From the NCBI GenBank assembly GCA_002050355.1, contig MWYY01000044.1, positions 1 to 49,219 on the forward strand: a DNA stretch of 49,219 nt. The letters run 5' to 3'. Under the pieces are notes generated by a model. It was not told the origin of the DNA, did not search any database, and worked only from the letters and a program-made list of their open reading frames with translations. The first letter of the stretch is position 1; every line of letters starts with the position of its first letter. The position numbers and the translations under genes are program-made. Source of the stretch: Acidobacteria bacterium 28-9 (lineage in GTDB: Bacteria; Acidobacteriota; Blastocatellia; Pyrinomonadales; Pyrinomonadaceae). This document shows, piece by piece, positions 24,075-32,510 of this stretch.

Positions 24075-24770
24075 TCAAACTTTTTCTACTTGTTTTATTC
24101 GTCGCCGGTTTGAGTTCGATTTCAAATTTTTGCTGTTTGAACCGTTCGGTTGTGCCAAAAAATATGAAAGACTTTCCAGCGAAATCGTTAAATCGACAGT
24201 CTTTAATTTTACGTCATTTTCAACCCGCAAAGGCGTCGGTGCAAAATTCATCACTGCTTTGATGCCCGCTTCGGCAACTTGCTCCAAAACGTTTTGAGCA
24301 AACGGTGCAGGAACGGCGATAACTGCTACATCTATCTTATCTCTTTTGGCGATGTCGGCAAAGTTTTTTATATCGAAAATCTCCACACCGCCGATTGTCT
24401 GCCCTATTTTTTTCGAATCGGCGTCGAAAAGTCCAGCGACCGAGAAATTTGTCTGCGTAAATCCGTAATAATCCGCCAGCGCCGTTCCCAAACGTCCCGC
24501 GCCGATAATGGCTACGCGATGCTCTTTTTCCAACCCGAGAATTTTCGTTAACTGGTCACGCAAATTTTCAATGTAATAACCAACGCCGCGCACACCGAAT
24601 TCGCCAAAATACGCCAAATCCTTGCGTATTTGCGCCGAATTCAAATGAAACCGTTTCGCCAAACCATCGGATGAGACGGTTTTCGCACCTTCGGTTACGA
24701 GATCGTTCAAACAGCGCAGATAAACGCTCAGACGATTGGTGGTCAATTCGGATATTTTTTCGGACTTCAT
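24075..24770 (-). CDS. rex: redox-sensing transcriptional repressor Rex
   Basis: The 231-residue protein is Rex: an N-terminal winged helix (RLSVYLRCLNDLVTEGAKTVSSDGLAKRF, HLNSAQIRKDLAYFGEFGVRGVGY) and a Rossmann domain with Gly90-Ala-Gly-x-x-Gly95 (IIGAGRLGTAL), ending in a helix that swaps between subunits. Rex binds DNA when NAD+ is high and lets go when NADH rises, so it controls fermentation and respiration genes. It lies directly upstream of the aldolase/shell genes on the same strand and is divergent from ruvA. No full Rex operator (TTGTGAAA...TTTCACAA) is visible upstream; there is one half-like TTTGTGAAA at about 24803-24811. Confidence 0.93.
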   Translation of the reverse strand: MKSEKISELTTNRLSVYLRCLNDLVTEGAKTVSSDGLAKRFHLNSAQIRKDLAYFGEFGVRGVGYYIENLRDQLTKILGLEKEHRVAIIGAGRLGTALADYYGFTQTNFSVAGLFDADSKKIGQTIGGVEIFDIKNFADIAKRDKIDVAVIAVPAPFAQNVLEQVAEAGIKAVMNFAPTPLRVENDVKLKTVDLTISLESLSYFLAQPNGSNSKNLKSNSNRRRIKQVEKV

Positions 24771-24883
24771 TTCTCGGGATTAATTATAAACCTAAATTAT
24801 TGTTTGTGAAAAAGCTCTCAGGTTAAGAGATGTCGAAACGGTTTTTCGTCGTTGCCCTGAAAATTAATATCCATTACAATTTG

Positions 24884-24901
24884 TGTTTCAAGTGTGAAAC
24901 A
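24884..24901. promoter_or_regulatory. 18-bp palindrome just upstream of ruvA
   Basis: TGTTTCA and TGAAACA flank AGTG as a perfect 7-4-7 inverted repeat, 2 bp before the ruvA ATG. Its position could block ribosome binding or RNA polymerase, so it may be an operator. The binding protein is unknown; it does not match the Rex consensus orientation nor the LexA boxes I know. Confidence 0.35.
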
Positions 24902-24903
24902 AT

Positions 24904-25521
24904 ATGATTGCATATCTATCAGGCAAGCTCTTAGAAAAAGAAGCAAATTTGGTTATTGTTGATGTCGGCGGCGTCGGTTATGAAGTAATAATTCCGCTCT
25001 CGACGTTTTACGATTTAGGCGAAGCGGGTGAAGACGTATCCCTGCGCATTTACACATATGTCCGCGAAGACGTGCTGCAGCTTTTCGGTTTTAAAACCGT
25101 CCGCGAACGCGAGTTGTTTTTGCTACTTATTTCTGTCTCCGGCATCGGTCCTAAATCTGCCGTTACCGCGCTTTCGGGAATGAGTGCGGACGAAATCATC
25201 AGCGCGATTCGGCAAAATAATTTAGCGCGGCTAAACTCGATTCCCGGTGTCGGGCGAAAAACAGCCGAAAGACTTGTCATTGAACTGCGCGACAAAATTG
25301 CCAAACTTTCTGCCGTATCGTCTGAAGAAATGAAAGCCGAAGGTGTTAACTCGCAAACATCGGGTGACGACGTATACGACGACGCGATTTCAGCTTTGAT
25401 AAATCTGGGCTACCAGCGCACCGCTGCCGAAAAAGCTTTAAAACAAGCGATGCAGGAAGGCACGGAATTGAGCGTGCAGAAATTATTGCGGCGCAGCCTG
25501 CAGCTTTTGGCGAAAGGTTAG
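24904..25521 (+). CDS. ruvA: Holliday junction branch migration protein RuvA
   Basis: The 205-residue protein has the RuvA architecture: N-terminal OB fold (MIAYLSGKLLEKEANLVIVDVGGVGYEV), two helix-hairpin-helix motifs (LLLISVSGIGPKSAVTALSG and NLARLNSIPGVGRKTAERLVIEL), a linker, and the C-terminal domain III (YDDAISALINLGYQRTAAEKALKQA) that contacts RuvB. RuvA tetramers hold Holliday junctions while RuvB pumps the DNA. Length is normal. ruvC is not nearby; ruvB lies one gene downstream, with an alpha/beta hydrolase in between. Confidence 0.96.
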   Translation: MIAYLSGKLLEKEANLVIVDVGGVGYEVIIPLSTFYDLGEAGEDVSLRIYTYVREDVLQLFGFKTVRERELFLLLISVSGIGPKSAVTALSGMSADEIISAIRQNNLARLNSIPGVGRKTAERLVIELRDKIAKLSAVSSEEMKAEGVNSQTSGDDVYDDAISALINLGYQRTAAEKALKQAMQEGTELSVQKLLRRSLQLLAKG

Positions 25522-25565
25522 CAGTAAAAAATCGCAAACAGTTTTTTACCACTCAATAACTTTTT

Positions 25566-26387
25566 ATGAAACTTGAAATCATCAGCCGTGAGCCGCGAAT
25601 TTTGCGATTCAAGGCGCCACTTCTATTCGTCCACGGTTCGTGTCATGCAGCCTGGTGTTTTGAAGAAAATTTTCTGCCGTATTTTGCCGAAAATGGTTTT
25701 AGTGCGCACGCCGTCAGTTTGCGCGGACACGGAACAAGCGAAGGGCGCGAACGGTTAAAGTGGACTTCAATTGCCGATTATGTCGAAGACCTTTCTCAAA
25801 CGGCAAAAAAATTGTCGAGAACGCCCGTCATTATCGGGCATTCGCTTGGTGGCTTGGTTGTTCAAAAATTTCTCGAAAAACACGCGGCAATGGCGGCAAT
25901 TTTACTCGCGCCTTCTCCAGCTAATGGGATGTTTCGTTCGGGCATGCGGCTTTATTTCCAAAATCCGATTCTTTTTGCCAAAGTCTTTATAAAGCGAGAC
26001 GTACAGATAATTTACGGCACACCGCAGCTTGTAAAAAAAAATTTGTTTTCGGCAAACGCGAACGACTGGAAAATTGCGGAATATACGAAACGTTTAGGTA
26101 AAGAATCGTATCGCGCGTTTTGGGAAATGATTTATAATTTGCCGAAACCCAAACAAATCAAAACGCCCGTTCTCGTTGTGGGTGGAGAAGACGACATAAT
26201 TGTCCCGCCGCACGAAATCGAAAAAACTGCCCGCGCTTACAATGCCGATTACAAAATTTTCTCTGATACGGCGCACGATTTGATGCTTGAAAACAATTGG
26301 AAGCAAGTTGCCGATTTTATGATTGATTGGCTACAAAAAAGTGTAAAGTCCAAAGTCTTAAATCTAAACTCATCACATCCCTTGTGA
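25566..26387 (+). CDS. alpha/beta hydrolase
   Basis: The 273-residue protein has an alpha/beta-hydrolase fold: oxyanion region FVHGSCHAAWCF, nucleophile elbow GHSLGG with Ser93, the acid in VVGGEDDIIVPP, and His in DTAHDLMLE. Substrate unknown; it resembles lipase/esterase-like members. The last residues (after about 258, KSVKSKVLNLNSSHPL) are encoded by an AAAGTC-type degenerate repeat, suggesting that a repeat element has extended the 3' end. It sits between ruvA and ruvB on the same strand with short gaps. Confidence 0.88.
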   Translation: MKLEIISREPRILRFKAPLLFVHGSCHAAWCFEENFLPYFAENGFSAHAVSLRGHGTSEGRERLKWTSIADYVEDLSQTAKKLSRTPVIIGHSLGGLVVQKFLEKHAAMAAILLAPSPANGMFRSGMRLYFQNPILFAKVFIKRDVQIIYGTPQLVKKNLFSANANDWKIAEYTKRLGKESYRAFWEMIYNLPKPKQIKTPVLVVGGEDDIIVPPHEIEKTARAYNADYKIFSDTAHDLMLENNWKQVADFMIDWLQKSVKSKVLNLNSSHPL

Positions 26388-26412
26388 CTTGAGACGTAAA
26401 ACCTGAGACTCT
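26340..26412. repeat. degenerate repeat at the 3' end of the alpha/beta hydrolase gene
   Basis: The stretch is built from AAAGTC/TAAATCT words on one side and GACTTGAGAC and CCTGAGACTC words on the other, giving an imperfect inverted repeat. GACTTGAGAC (26386-26395) recurs exactly at 40790-40799, and the CTCAGGTTTT word occurs there too. Confidence 0.5.
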
Positions 26413-26417
26413 AAATT

Positions 26418-27461
26418 ATGAGCGAAGATTTTGAAAACAACGATAACCGCGACCCAAACGCTTTTGAAGAAGAAAAGCAGCTTGAGTTATCTCTGCGTCC
26501 GACGAAACTTATCGAGTATATCGGTCAAAAGAAGGTCAAAGATAATTTGAAAATTTATATGCAAGCCGCGCTCAAGCGCCGCGAAGCACTCGACCATATT
26601 TTGCTTTTCGGTCCGCCGGGCGTTGGGAAAACTACGCTTTCATATATCGTCGCCAACGAAATGGGCGCGGAACTGAAATCTACGGCGGGACCGATTATCG
26701 AAAAAGCCGGAGATTTAGCGGCGATTTTGACGAATTTGGCGGAAGGTGATGTTCTATTTATAGACGAAATTCACCGCTTAAATCCAGCAATCGAAGAAAT
26801 TCTCTATCCGGCGATGGAGGATTACAATCTCGATTTGATGATTGGACAAGGCACGGCGGCGCGTTCGATAAAGCTGGAACTTCCGAAATTTACACTGGTG
26901 GGCGCGACGACTCGACCGGGAATGATAACCGCACCGCTTCGCGGACGCTTCGGCATTGTCTTTCACCTGGATTTTTACAACATTGAAGATTTGCAGACGA
27001 TTATAAAACGCTCGGCGGAAATTTTGAGTGTTGAAATCGAGGACAATGGCGCAACGGAAATCTCGCGCCGCTCGCGTGGAACTCCGCGAATCGCCAATCG
27101 CCTTCTGCGTCGCGTCCGTGATTATGCCGAAGTCGATTACGACGGACGCATTACGGAAGAGGTTGCGATGGACGCGCTGAACCGAATGGAAGTCGATACC
27201 TACGGTCTGGACGAAGTTGATCGCAAACTACTTTTGACAATCATCGAAAAATTCGATGGTGGTCCGGTCGGTTTAGGCACGATTTCCGCTTCGATTCACG
27301 AAGAAAAAGATTCGATTGAAGAAATCATCGAACCTTATTTGATTCAAACCGGTTTCTTAAATCGCACGCCGCGCGGGCGCATGGCGACACGCCTCGCTTA
27401 TGAACATTTTGGCTTAAATAATTTGCTGAAAAGACCGGACGCGCCGGGTTTATTTGAATAA
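26418..27461 (+). CDS. ruvB: Holliday junction helicase motor RuvB
   Basis: The 347-residue AAA+ ATPase has the RuvB order: [19 protein letters not shown], Walker A GPPGVGKT (65-72), [20 protein letters not shown], Walker B FIDEIHRL (114-121), [19 protein letters not shown], and the winged-helix end with [28 protein letters not shown]. It drives branch migration with RuvA. All motifs are intact and length is typical. It is followed after 2 bp by the next gene, so they are likely co-transcribed. Confidence 0.97.
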   Translation: MSEDFENNDNRDPNAFEEEKQLELSLRPTKLIEYIGQKKVKDNLKIYMQAALKRREALDHILLFGPPGVGKTTLSYIVANEMGAELKSTAGPIIEKAGDLAAILTNLAEGDVLFIDEIHRLNPAIEEILYPAMEDYNLDLMIGQGTAARSIKLELPKFTLVGATTRPGMITAPLRGRFGIVFHLDFYNIEDLQTIIKRSAEILSVEIEDNGATEISRRSRGTPRIANRLLRRVRDYAEVDYDGRITEEVAMDALNRMEVDTYGLDEVDRKLLLTIIEKFDGGPVGLGTISASIHEEKDSIEEIIEPYLIQTGFLNRTPRGRMATRLAYEHFGLNNLLKRPDAPGLFE

Positions 27462-27463
27462 AA

Positions 27464-28291
27464 GTGAATCCGAAAATAAACAAGGTTTTGATTGGAGAGT
27501 TCAATTTAAAACGATTGATGGTTGCTGTTCTGACAATTCCGGCGCTGGTTTATTTCGGTCTGGCAATCGCTGCTTATTTCTATGCCGATAGTTTAATTTT
27601 TCAGCCGCAACCGACTTTCTATCACGATGATTTTTCAATTATAAAACTCACGACTGAAGATGGCGAAAGAATTTCCGCAAAGTATTTTCAAAATCCAAAT
27701 GCTGAATATACAATTCTTTTCAGTCACGGCAATGCCGAAGACATTGGCACTGCAACAGATTTCCTCAAAGAATTAAGTCGCGCGGGATTTTCGGTTTTTG
27801 CTTACGATTATCGCGGTTACGGAACAAGCGAGGGCAAACCGAGCGAGAAAAATTCTTATCAAGACATCGAAACGGCTTACAATTATTTAACAAACGAACT
27901 TAAAATTTCGCCCGAAAAAATAATCGTTCACGGACGCTCATTGGGCGCCGCGGTTTCGATAGATTTAGCTTCGCGGAAAACTTGCGGCGGACTGATTGTC
28001 GAAAGTTCCTTTGTTTCGGCTTTTCGTGTCCTGACAAATTTTAAAATCTTTCCTTTCGATAAGTTTTCTAGTCTTAGCAAAATAAACCGCGTAATGTGTC
28101 CGATTCTTTTCGTTCACGGCAAAAAAGACAACATAATCCACTTCTGGCATGGTGAAATATTACTTGCCGCTGCTAACGAGCCAAAGTATTCATTCTGGAT
28201 TGAAAACGCCGGTCATAACAATGTTTTTGCAGTTGCAAGGGACGAGTATTTACAAACAATTAAAGAATTTTCTGCTAAAATAAATGAATAA
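27464..28291 (+). CDS. membrane-anchored alpha/beta hydrolase (ABHD13/17-like)
   Basis: The 275-residue protein has an N-terminal transmembrane anchor (about 19-41, MVAVLTIPALVYFGLAIAAY) and an alpha/beta-hydrolase domain: FSHGNAEDIG (oxyanion), YDYRGYGTSEG, nucleophile HGRSLGAAV with Ser159, acid in VHGKKDNIIHFWHGE and His in ENAGHNNVF. The family includes serine hydrolases and thioesterases; substrate unknown. I begin at GTG 27464, 2 bp after ruvB; an ATG at 27518 is an alternative start that would keep the whole membrane helix. Confidence 0.86.
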   Translation: MNPKINKVLIGEFNLKRLMVAVLTIPALVYFGLAIAAYFYADSLIFQPQPTFYHDDFSIIKLTTEDGERISAKYFQNPNAEYTILFSHGNAEDIGTATDFLKELSRAGFSVFAYDYRGYGTSEGKPSEKNSYQDIETAYNYLTNELKISPEKIIVHGRSLGAAVSIDLASRKTCGGLIVESSFVSAFRVLTNFKIFPFDKFSSLSKINRVMCPILFVHGKKDNIIHFWHGEILLAAANEPKYSFWIENAGHNNVFAVARDEYLQTIKEFSAKINE

Positions 28292-28321
28292 TTCTATTGA
28301 CTTCCGACAAATAAAAAAATT

Positions 28322-29995
28322 ATGTCATTAAAATTTCGGATTTTTTTCCTTTTAACTTTTGCCTTTTTTATTGCCTCAAACGCTTTCGCTCAAAACAAAT
28401 TTGAAGGTTACAACATAATGGTTGACGCGCCGGACAACCAAAAGGCGCAGGCGTGTGCGATTCGATATGTGCCGCCGACGACCGATATTACGATAACGGA
28501 TTTAGATCGCTCGACACCGATGAAAGTCTCAAATTGCGGCGGCGCGGGTTCTTCTTTAACGCAGGCAGGCGCGACCGCGATGATGCACGCTAATCCGACG
28601 ACTTTCAAATGGTGTTTTCAGGGCGAAGATAAAAGATACCGCATCTCTTTTAAGGGCGACCAATACGCGGGTGCGGTCGTTTACGATTGGATTGCGACGC
28701 CGGACGCAAAAAGTTTAGGCAATTATAACATTCGTGATTTCGGCGCGGTCGGCGACGGCACGACCGACGATACGATTGCGATAAAAAGCGCACTTGCTTT
28801 TGCCGCCACGCACAACGGCGGAATCGTGCAATTTCCCCAAGGCGATTACGCAGTGGGCAATACTCCGAATTATCGCCCGATTGCGCTGCCGTCCGGCATT
28901 ACTCTGCAAGGTATCAGCAGCTTGCAATCCGCTGCCTCGACCAACAATGTCTTGCAGAAAAGTGCGAGCCGTATCACTTTAAATGGCGCAAACCGTGCGC
29001 TTTTCCGCATCGGCGAATGCACCGAAAGAGTTACGATCCGAGACATCGAGCTTTTTGCAAACAGCAGCGAAAATACATCGGGCATTGAAGCCGTCGGCGC
29101 GTTTTCCGGCGCGCAGGGCTTTGTTTTCGAGCGTGTAACCTTTAGCAAATTCCATCGCGGCATCAACGCGCACGGTTTGGAAATACCGAACGTCTATTGG
29201 CAATTTGACTACATAAAAATCGAACATTGCCGCTTTATCTACATTACCGACACGGCAATTTACTCGGACATCAGCAATTCGGATTGGAAAATCGAAGGCT
29301 CGTTGTTTATCAATCCGCTGCGGACGCCGACGCAAAAAGCCGATTCAATGTATTTTCGGCGCGCGGGCGGAATCCTTATAGAAAACACATTCGGCGGCGG
29401 CTATCACGGCGCGTTCGGCGGAACTTTTCTGAATATTCTCGACAGCGGTCCGACTTCTCTCATCAGTTCGCAAACCGAGCAGATGACAAATTCAATCGTG
29501 TATAACGAAATTGATAGTCCTTACGCGGGCGATTATTCCTATCCGATAACCGTTGTCAATTCCGTCTTCGGCGCACCGATTGTTTTCAAAGCCCGCCGCA
29601 CGTTTGTCTCGACCGGCAATCTTTATCTTGCCGACACTTTCAAAGCCGACGCGCGCCTGCGGATTTATTCGACCGGCGACCGCTTTTGCTACGATATGGG
29701 AACTTTGGGCTGTCAAGGCAAAACCGCGAATTATTTCGACGGCGCGACCGTCGTTTTTATGACCGGAACTCCGACCGAGTTCGGTCAAAAAGCCTTACCG
29801 ACGATTTTCGGTACGGACGTGCAATTTAATGCGCCCGTACAAATGCCTTCAGTCCAGCAAAATGCGCTGCCGACCGGAAAAGCAAACGGTTCGATGGTTT
29901 ATTGCGCCAATTGCCGAAGAAACTTAACGCCGTGCGAAGCGGGCGGCACAGGCGCGCCAGCGATGGTTGTGGGCAATCAGTGGAGTTGTTTGTAA
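28322..29995 (+). CDS. secreted right-handed beta-helix protein (Pectate_lyase_3 type)
   Basis: The 557-residue protein has a signal peptide (cleaved after NAFAQ, about residue 24), a unique N-terminal domain (25-130), and a beta-helix starting with YNIRDFGAVGDGTTDDTIAI and GGIVQFPQGDYAVG, the signature of the Pectate_lyase_3/GH28-like superfamily. Further turns (VTIRDIELFANSS, FVFERVTFSKFHRGIN, DYIKIEHCRFIY) build the helix. It may degrade or bind plant or microbial polysaccharides outside the cell; the catalytic residues cannot be identified by eye. The C-terminus has two CxxC-like cysteines (YCANCRRNLTPC), possibly disulphide-forming. Confidence 0.8.
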   Translation: MSLKFRIFFLLTFAFFIASNAFAQNKFEGYNIMVDAPDNQKAQACAIRYVPPTTDITITDLDRSTPMKVSNCGGAGSSLTQAGATAMMHANPTTFKWCFQGEDKRYRISFKGDQYAGAVVYDWIATPDAKSLGNYNIRDFGAVGDGTTDDTIAIKSALAFAATHNGGIVQFPQGDYAVGNTPNYRPIALPSGITLQGISSLQSAASTNNVLQKSASRITLNGANRALFRIGECTERVTIRDIELFANSSENTSGIEAVGAFSGAQGFVFERVTFSKFHRGINAHGLEIPNVYWQFDYIKIEHCRFIYITDTAIYSDISNSDWKIEGSLFINPLRTPTQKADSMYFRRAGGILIENTFGGGYHGAFGGTFLNILDSGPTSLISSQTEQMTNSIVYNEIDSPYAGDYSYPITVVNSVFGAPIVFKARRTFVSTGNLYLADTFKADARLRIYSTGDRFCYDMGTLGCQGKTANYFDGATVVFMTGTPTEFGQKALPTIFGTDVQFNAPVQMPSVQQNALPTGKANGSMVYCANCRRNLTPCEAGGTGAPAMVVGNQWSCL

Positions 29996-30256
29996 ATTAT
30001 TGGCAAGGTAGAAAAATTATGAAACTAATAATTATGGCGATGCTGGTAATGCTTAGCTCCGTCTCGCCGTATGTTAACGGTCAATCAAAAGATACCAAAA
30101 ATAAAAATGTCGAACAGGAGTTTGTGCGCCTGCATCGTGCTGAAGACGAAGCCGAAGCAAAAAAAGATATTGCCGCGCTCGACCGTCTTTTCAGCGAAGA
30201 TTTTATCTTCGTCGCGGCAAACGGTGATATTTTCGACAAAAAGAAATTTTTAGAAG

Positions 30257-30264
30257 ATATAAAA
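30257..30264 (+). repeat. target-site duplication ATATAAAA, left copy
   Basis: The eight bases immediately outside the left terminal repeat are repeated exactly at 32194-32201. IS1595-family elements create 8-bp duplications, so this fixes the insertion boundary. Confidence 0.93.
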
Positions 30265-30289
30265 GGTGATTATCTACTTGACACAAGGT
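30265..30289 (+). repeat. left terminal inverted repeat of the IS1595 element
   Basis: These 25 bases match the reverse complement of 32169-32193 except at position 19 (A versus G). Confidence 0.93.
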
Positions 30290-30292
30290 AGA

Positions 30293-30493
30293 TTATTCGT
30301 TATTATACTTGTATGACGAATCACCGTTTTCAATTTCAGCCTTATCATTACTCACTTTCGCCTGTCTTTTCGGTTGATTCGCAACCATTTTTAATTCGTC
30401 AACAACTTCTTTCGGAAACAAAAAGTTTATCGCTTCGTCGGTAGTCATATCGAGTGGTTTTATTTCGTCTTTTTTAGCTTTTTTAGTAGCCAT
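30293..30493 (-). CDS. small passenger gene in the IS1595 element
   Basis: The 66-residue protein begins MATKKAKKDEIKPLDMTTDE and has a helical centre (AINFLFPKEVVDELKMVAN) and a polar tail. It runs divergently from the transposase, with 6 bp between the two start codons, and its stop lies 4 bp inside the left terminal repeat, so the whole gene is part of the element. I do not recognise a family with certainty. Its size and position would suit a regulator of transposition, which is only inference. Confidence 0.65.
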   Translation of the reverse strand: MATKKAKKDEIKPLDMTTDEAINFLFPKEVVDELKMVANQPKRQAKVSNDKAEIENGDSSYKYNNE

Positions 30494-30499
30494 AATTTT

Positions 30500-31450
30500 A
30501 TGAAAAACACAACGCCAAAACAAAAACAAGAAATGGATTTAATAGCACTGATGGACAATTTCGGCTCGGATGAAAAATGCCGCGCTTATCTTGAGCTTCT
30601 TCGCTTTCCAGACGGCGTTTATTGTCTGCGTTGTGAATCCAAGAAAATCTCTCGCATTTATAAACGTAATCAATTTGTTTGCGATGCCTGTAAATATCAA
30701 TTTTCCGTTACTGTCGGCACAATCTTTCAAGATTCTCATTTGCCGCTTCAAAAATGGTTTGCCGCTATTTATCTGATGTGTGAATCTCGCAAAGGGATTT
30801 CTGCCAACCAAATGAAGCGCACTTTGAAAGTGGCTTATAAAACTGCTTGGTATCTTTGCCATCGCATTAGAGAAGCGGTTAAAACTGATGAAGGAATACT
30901 TCTTTCCGGCATTGTTGAATGTGATGAAACCTTTATCGGCGGTAAAGCCAAGAATATGCACAAATCCGATAGAGCAAAGCGCATTCAAGGGCGCGGGTCT
31001 ATCGGTAAAGCAATGGTTTTGGGCGCGATAGAAAGAGGCGGTGATGTTTGTCTTGTCAGTGAAAAACGAGCGGATAGAAAGACGCTTCACGCTTTTATAA
31101 AAGCGCAGGTTTCGCCGCAAGCCGAATGTATTATGACCGACAACTTTCCGGCTTATGAAGGCATTGCAGATGCCGATACAAGACACGAAACGGTCAATCA
31201 CAGTGAAGGCGAATATGTGCGCGGCGAATGTCATACAAACGGTATCGAAAACGTTTGGTCGTTGTTCAAACGGTCAATTGTCGGTAGCTTTCATCAAGTT
31301 TCTGAAAAACATCTTGACCGTTATCTTGATGAATTAGAGTTTCGATTCAATAACCGAAACAATCCTTATCTTTTCCGCGATACGCTTCTTAGGCTTATCG
31401 CTTCGGATAACTTGGAATATAAAGAACTGATAAACAAAGAAACTGCTTAG
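30500..31450 (+). CDS. IS1595-family (ISXO2-like) transposase
   Basis: The 316-residue transposase has an N-terminal zinc ribbon (Cys42, Cys45, Cys61, Cys64), a helical segment TWYLCHRIREA-like (about 114-126), and an ISXO2-type DDE domain: Asp142 in VECDETFIGGKAKN, Asp214 in IMTDNFPAY, and HTNGIENVWSLFKR with Glu250 as the likely third acid (Asn at 247 is also conserved in relatives). The C-terminus LDRYLDELEFRFNNRNN is typical. All motifs are present and the frame is unbroken, so the protein is probably active. Confidence 0.95.
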   Translation: MKNTTPKQKQEMDLIALMDNFGSDEKCRAYLELLRFPDGVYCLRCESKKISRIYKRNQFVCDACKYQFSVTVGTIFQDSHLPLQKWFAAIYLMCESRKGISANQMKRTLKVAYKTAWYLCHRIREAVKTDEGILLSGIVECDETFIGGKAKNMHKSDRAKRIQGRGSIGKAMVLGAIERGGDVCLVSEKRADRKTLHAFIKAQVSPQAECIMTDNFPAYEGIADADTRHETVNHSEGEYVRGECHTNGIENVWSLFKRSIVGSFHQVSEKHLDRYLDELEFRFNNRNNPYLFRDTLLRLIASDNLEYKELINKETA

Positions 31451-31495
31451 CCTGCTTTCTCTTTTCGATTTTGGCTTTGTTCTAATGCCCTACGT

Positions 31496-32158
31496 ATGAG
31501 AAACCGAATAAATAAGGAACTACTAACCAAAACGCTCAATGTTAAAATCAAGAATATCAAATCTATGACGTGGGACGAACTATCAAATTGGATGCAAGTG
31601 GTTGCAGCCATAGTCGGTGCGATAACATTTTTAGCACTCATCGCAACCGTTTGGGTAACACTCAAGGCTAACACAGAAAAAGATGCAAAAGCCCGTGAAC
31701 AACAAGAACGAATCCAGCAAATTTCCTTAAAAGTAGAAGAAGAAGCGCGGAAAAGAGCAGAAGCTGAACGTGCTTTGCTTGAGCTACAAGAACGGCTCGC
31801 TCCTAGAAAGTTAACGGAAAACGAAATAGCGAGTCTTGTAAAAGTGCTATCAAAACAACCAAATGGTGTTTTTATTTCGTGTAAATTGTTAGACCAAGAA
31901 AGTTGCGGTTTTGCCGAAATTCTTGCCTCGGTATTTCGGCGTTCAGGCTGGGAAGTAATTGTCAATAAAACTTCCCTTAATAGCTTTTCTGGATTTACGG
32001 TTTTTGCAAATACCGCCGCAGAAACATTACTAGGATTGGATGCAATTTTATTAGCATTCAAAGAAGCAAGAATAAGCCATAGAACGAATCGCCTTCCCGA
32101 AGGCTCAATCGGGCAATTTCCAGGCGAAACACTATTTATTGTTGTTGGAACAAAATAA
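31496..32158 (+). CDS. membrane-anchored coiled-coil passenger protein in the IS1595 element
   Basis: The 220-residue protein has one transmembrane helix (about 32-54, MQVVAAIVGAITFLALIATVW), a highly charged coiled coil (about 58-103, TEKDAKAREQQERIQQ and onward), and a compact C-terminal domain (about 110-220) with ISCKLLDQESCGFAEILASVFRRSGWEV and GDxxLFIVVGTK-like strands. An ATG at 31565 would start just before the TM helix. I do not recognise a function. The gene begins 46 bp after the transposase stop and ends 10 bp before the right terminal repeat, so it is carried by the element as cargo. Confidence 0.75.
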   Translation: MRNRINKELLTKTLNVKIKNIKSMTWDELSNWMQVVAAIVGAITFLALIATVWVTLKANTEKDAKAREQQERIQQISLKVEEEARKRAEAERALLELQERLAPRKLTENEIASLVKVLSKQPNGVFISCKLLDQESCGFAEILASVFRRSGWEVIVNKTSLNSFSGFTVFANTAAETLLGLDAILLAFKEARISHRTNRLPEGSIGQFPGETLFIVVGTK

Positions 32159-32168
32159 CATCTATTTA

Positions 32169-32193
32169 ACCTTGCGTCAAGTAGATAATCACC
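32169..32193 (-). repeat. right terminal inverted repeat of the IS1595 element
   Basis: Reverse-complement partner of 30265-30289, one mismatch in 25 bases. Confidence 0.93.
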
Positions 32194-32201
32194 ATATAAA
32201 A
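32194..32201 (+). repeat. target-site duplication ATATAAAA, right copy
   Basis: Exact copy of 30257-30264 immediately outside the right terminal repeat. Confidence 0.93.
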
Positions 32202-32510
32202 AATGATACCGAACCGCCGGAAGCACAACAGCAAACAATCATTTATGAAAACTTCAGAGCGCGGCTTTACGGCAAAACGGCAGTTGTTAATTATTTATTA
32301 GTTGTGAAAGGTCGCAGCAATGACAGAAAGGATTATACCAATAGTTATCGGACTTCAGTAATTTGGGTCAAGCAAAACGGAAATTGGCGTATAATAAATT
32401 TCCACGCCACTCGCGTTCGACCTTGAGCCGAATTTGGCGGAGAATCGAACTATTTCGGTTTGGTTTTAGCCTTTTTTCATTTTTTCAGTATGTTGGCTTA
32501 ATTTTTCGAG

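Larger units (their letters stand above)
30265..32193 (+). mobile_element. IS1595-family insertion sequence with two passenger genes
   Basis: The 1929-bp element has 25-bp terminal inverted repeats with one mismatch, starting GGTGATTATCTACTTGAC at both ends, and a perfect 8-bp target duplication. It carries an intact-looking IS1595 transposase, a divergent 66-codon gene at the left end and a 220-codon membrane/coiled-coil gene at the right end. Both terminal repeats and the transposase are undamaged, so insertion is probably recent and the element may still be mobile. Confidence 0.93.
30019..32426 (+). pseudogene. secreted NTF2/DUF4440-like gene split by an IS1595 element
   Basis: The two ends read MKLIIMAMLVML... 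(signal peptide to about residue 22), EQEFVRLHRAEDEAEAKKDIAALDRLFSEDFIFV and, after the element, TIIYENFRARLYGKTAVVNYLLVV and TSVIWVKQNGNWRIINFHATRV, a standard DUF4440/SnoaL-like domain. Removing the element and one 8-bp target copy joins 30264 (Lys codon) to 32202 (Asn codon) in frame, giving a 156-residue protein. As it stands translation continues 9 codons into the element and stops at 30289-30291. The family often has unknown or ligand-binding roles. The gene is therefore inactivated here. Confidence 0.88.

Noticed and set aside
24803-24811. TTTGTGAAA as a Rex operator
   Set aside because: Only one half-site is present; the opposing half does not match.
30539-31234. 231-codon leftward frame inside the IS1595 transposase
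   Set aside because: It is the antisense shadow of a clear transposase with all catalytic motifs.
31447-32238. 263-codon leftward frame across the IS1595 passenger gene
   Set aside because: It is antisense to a frame with a membrane helix and coiled coil, and it extends across the terminal repeat and the target duplication into the interrupted gene.
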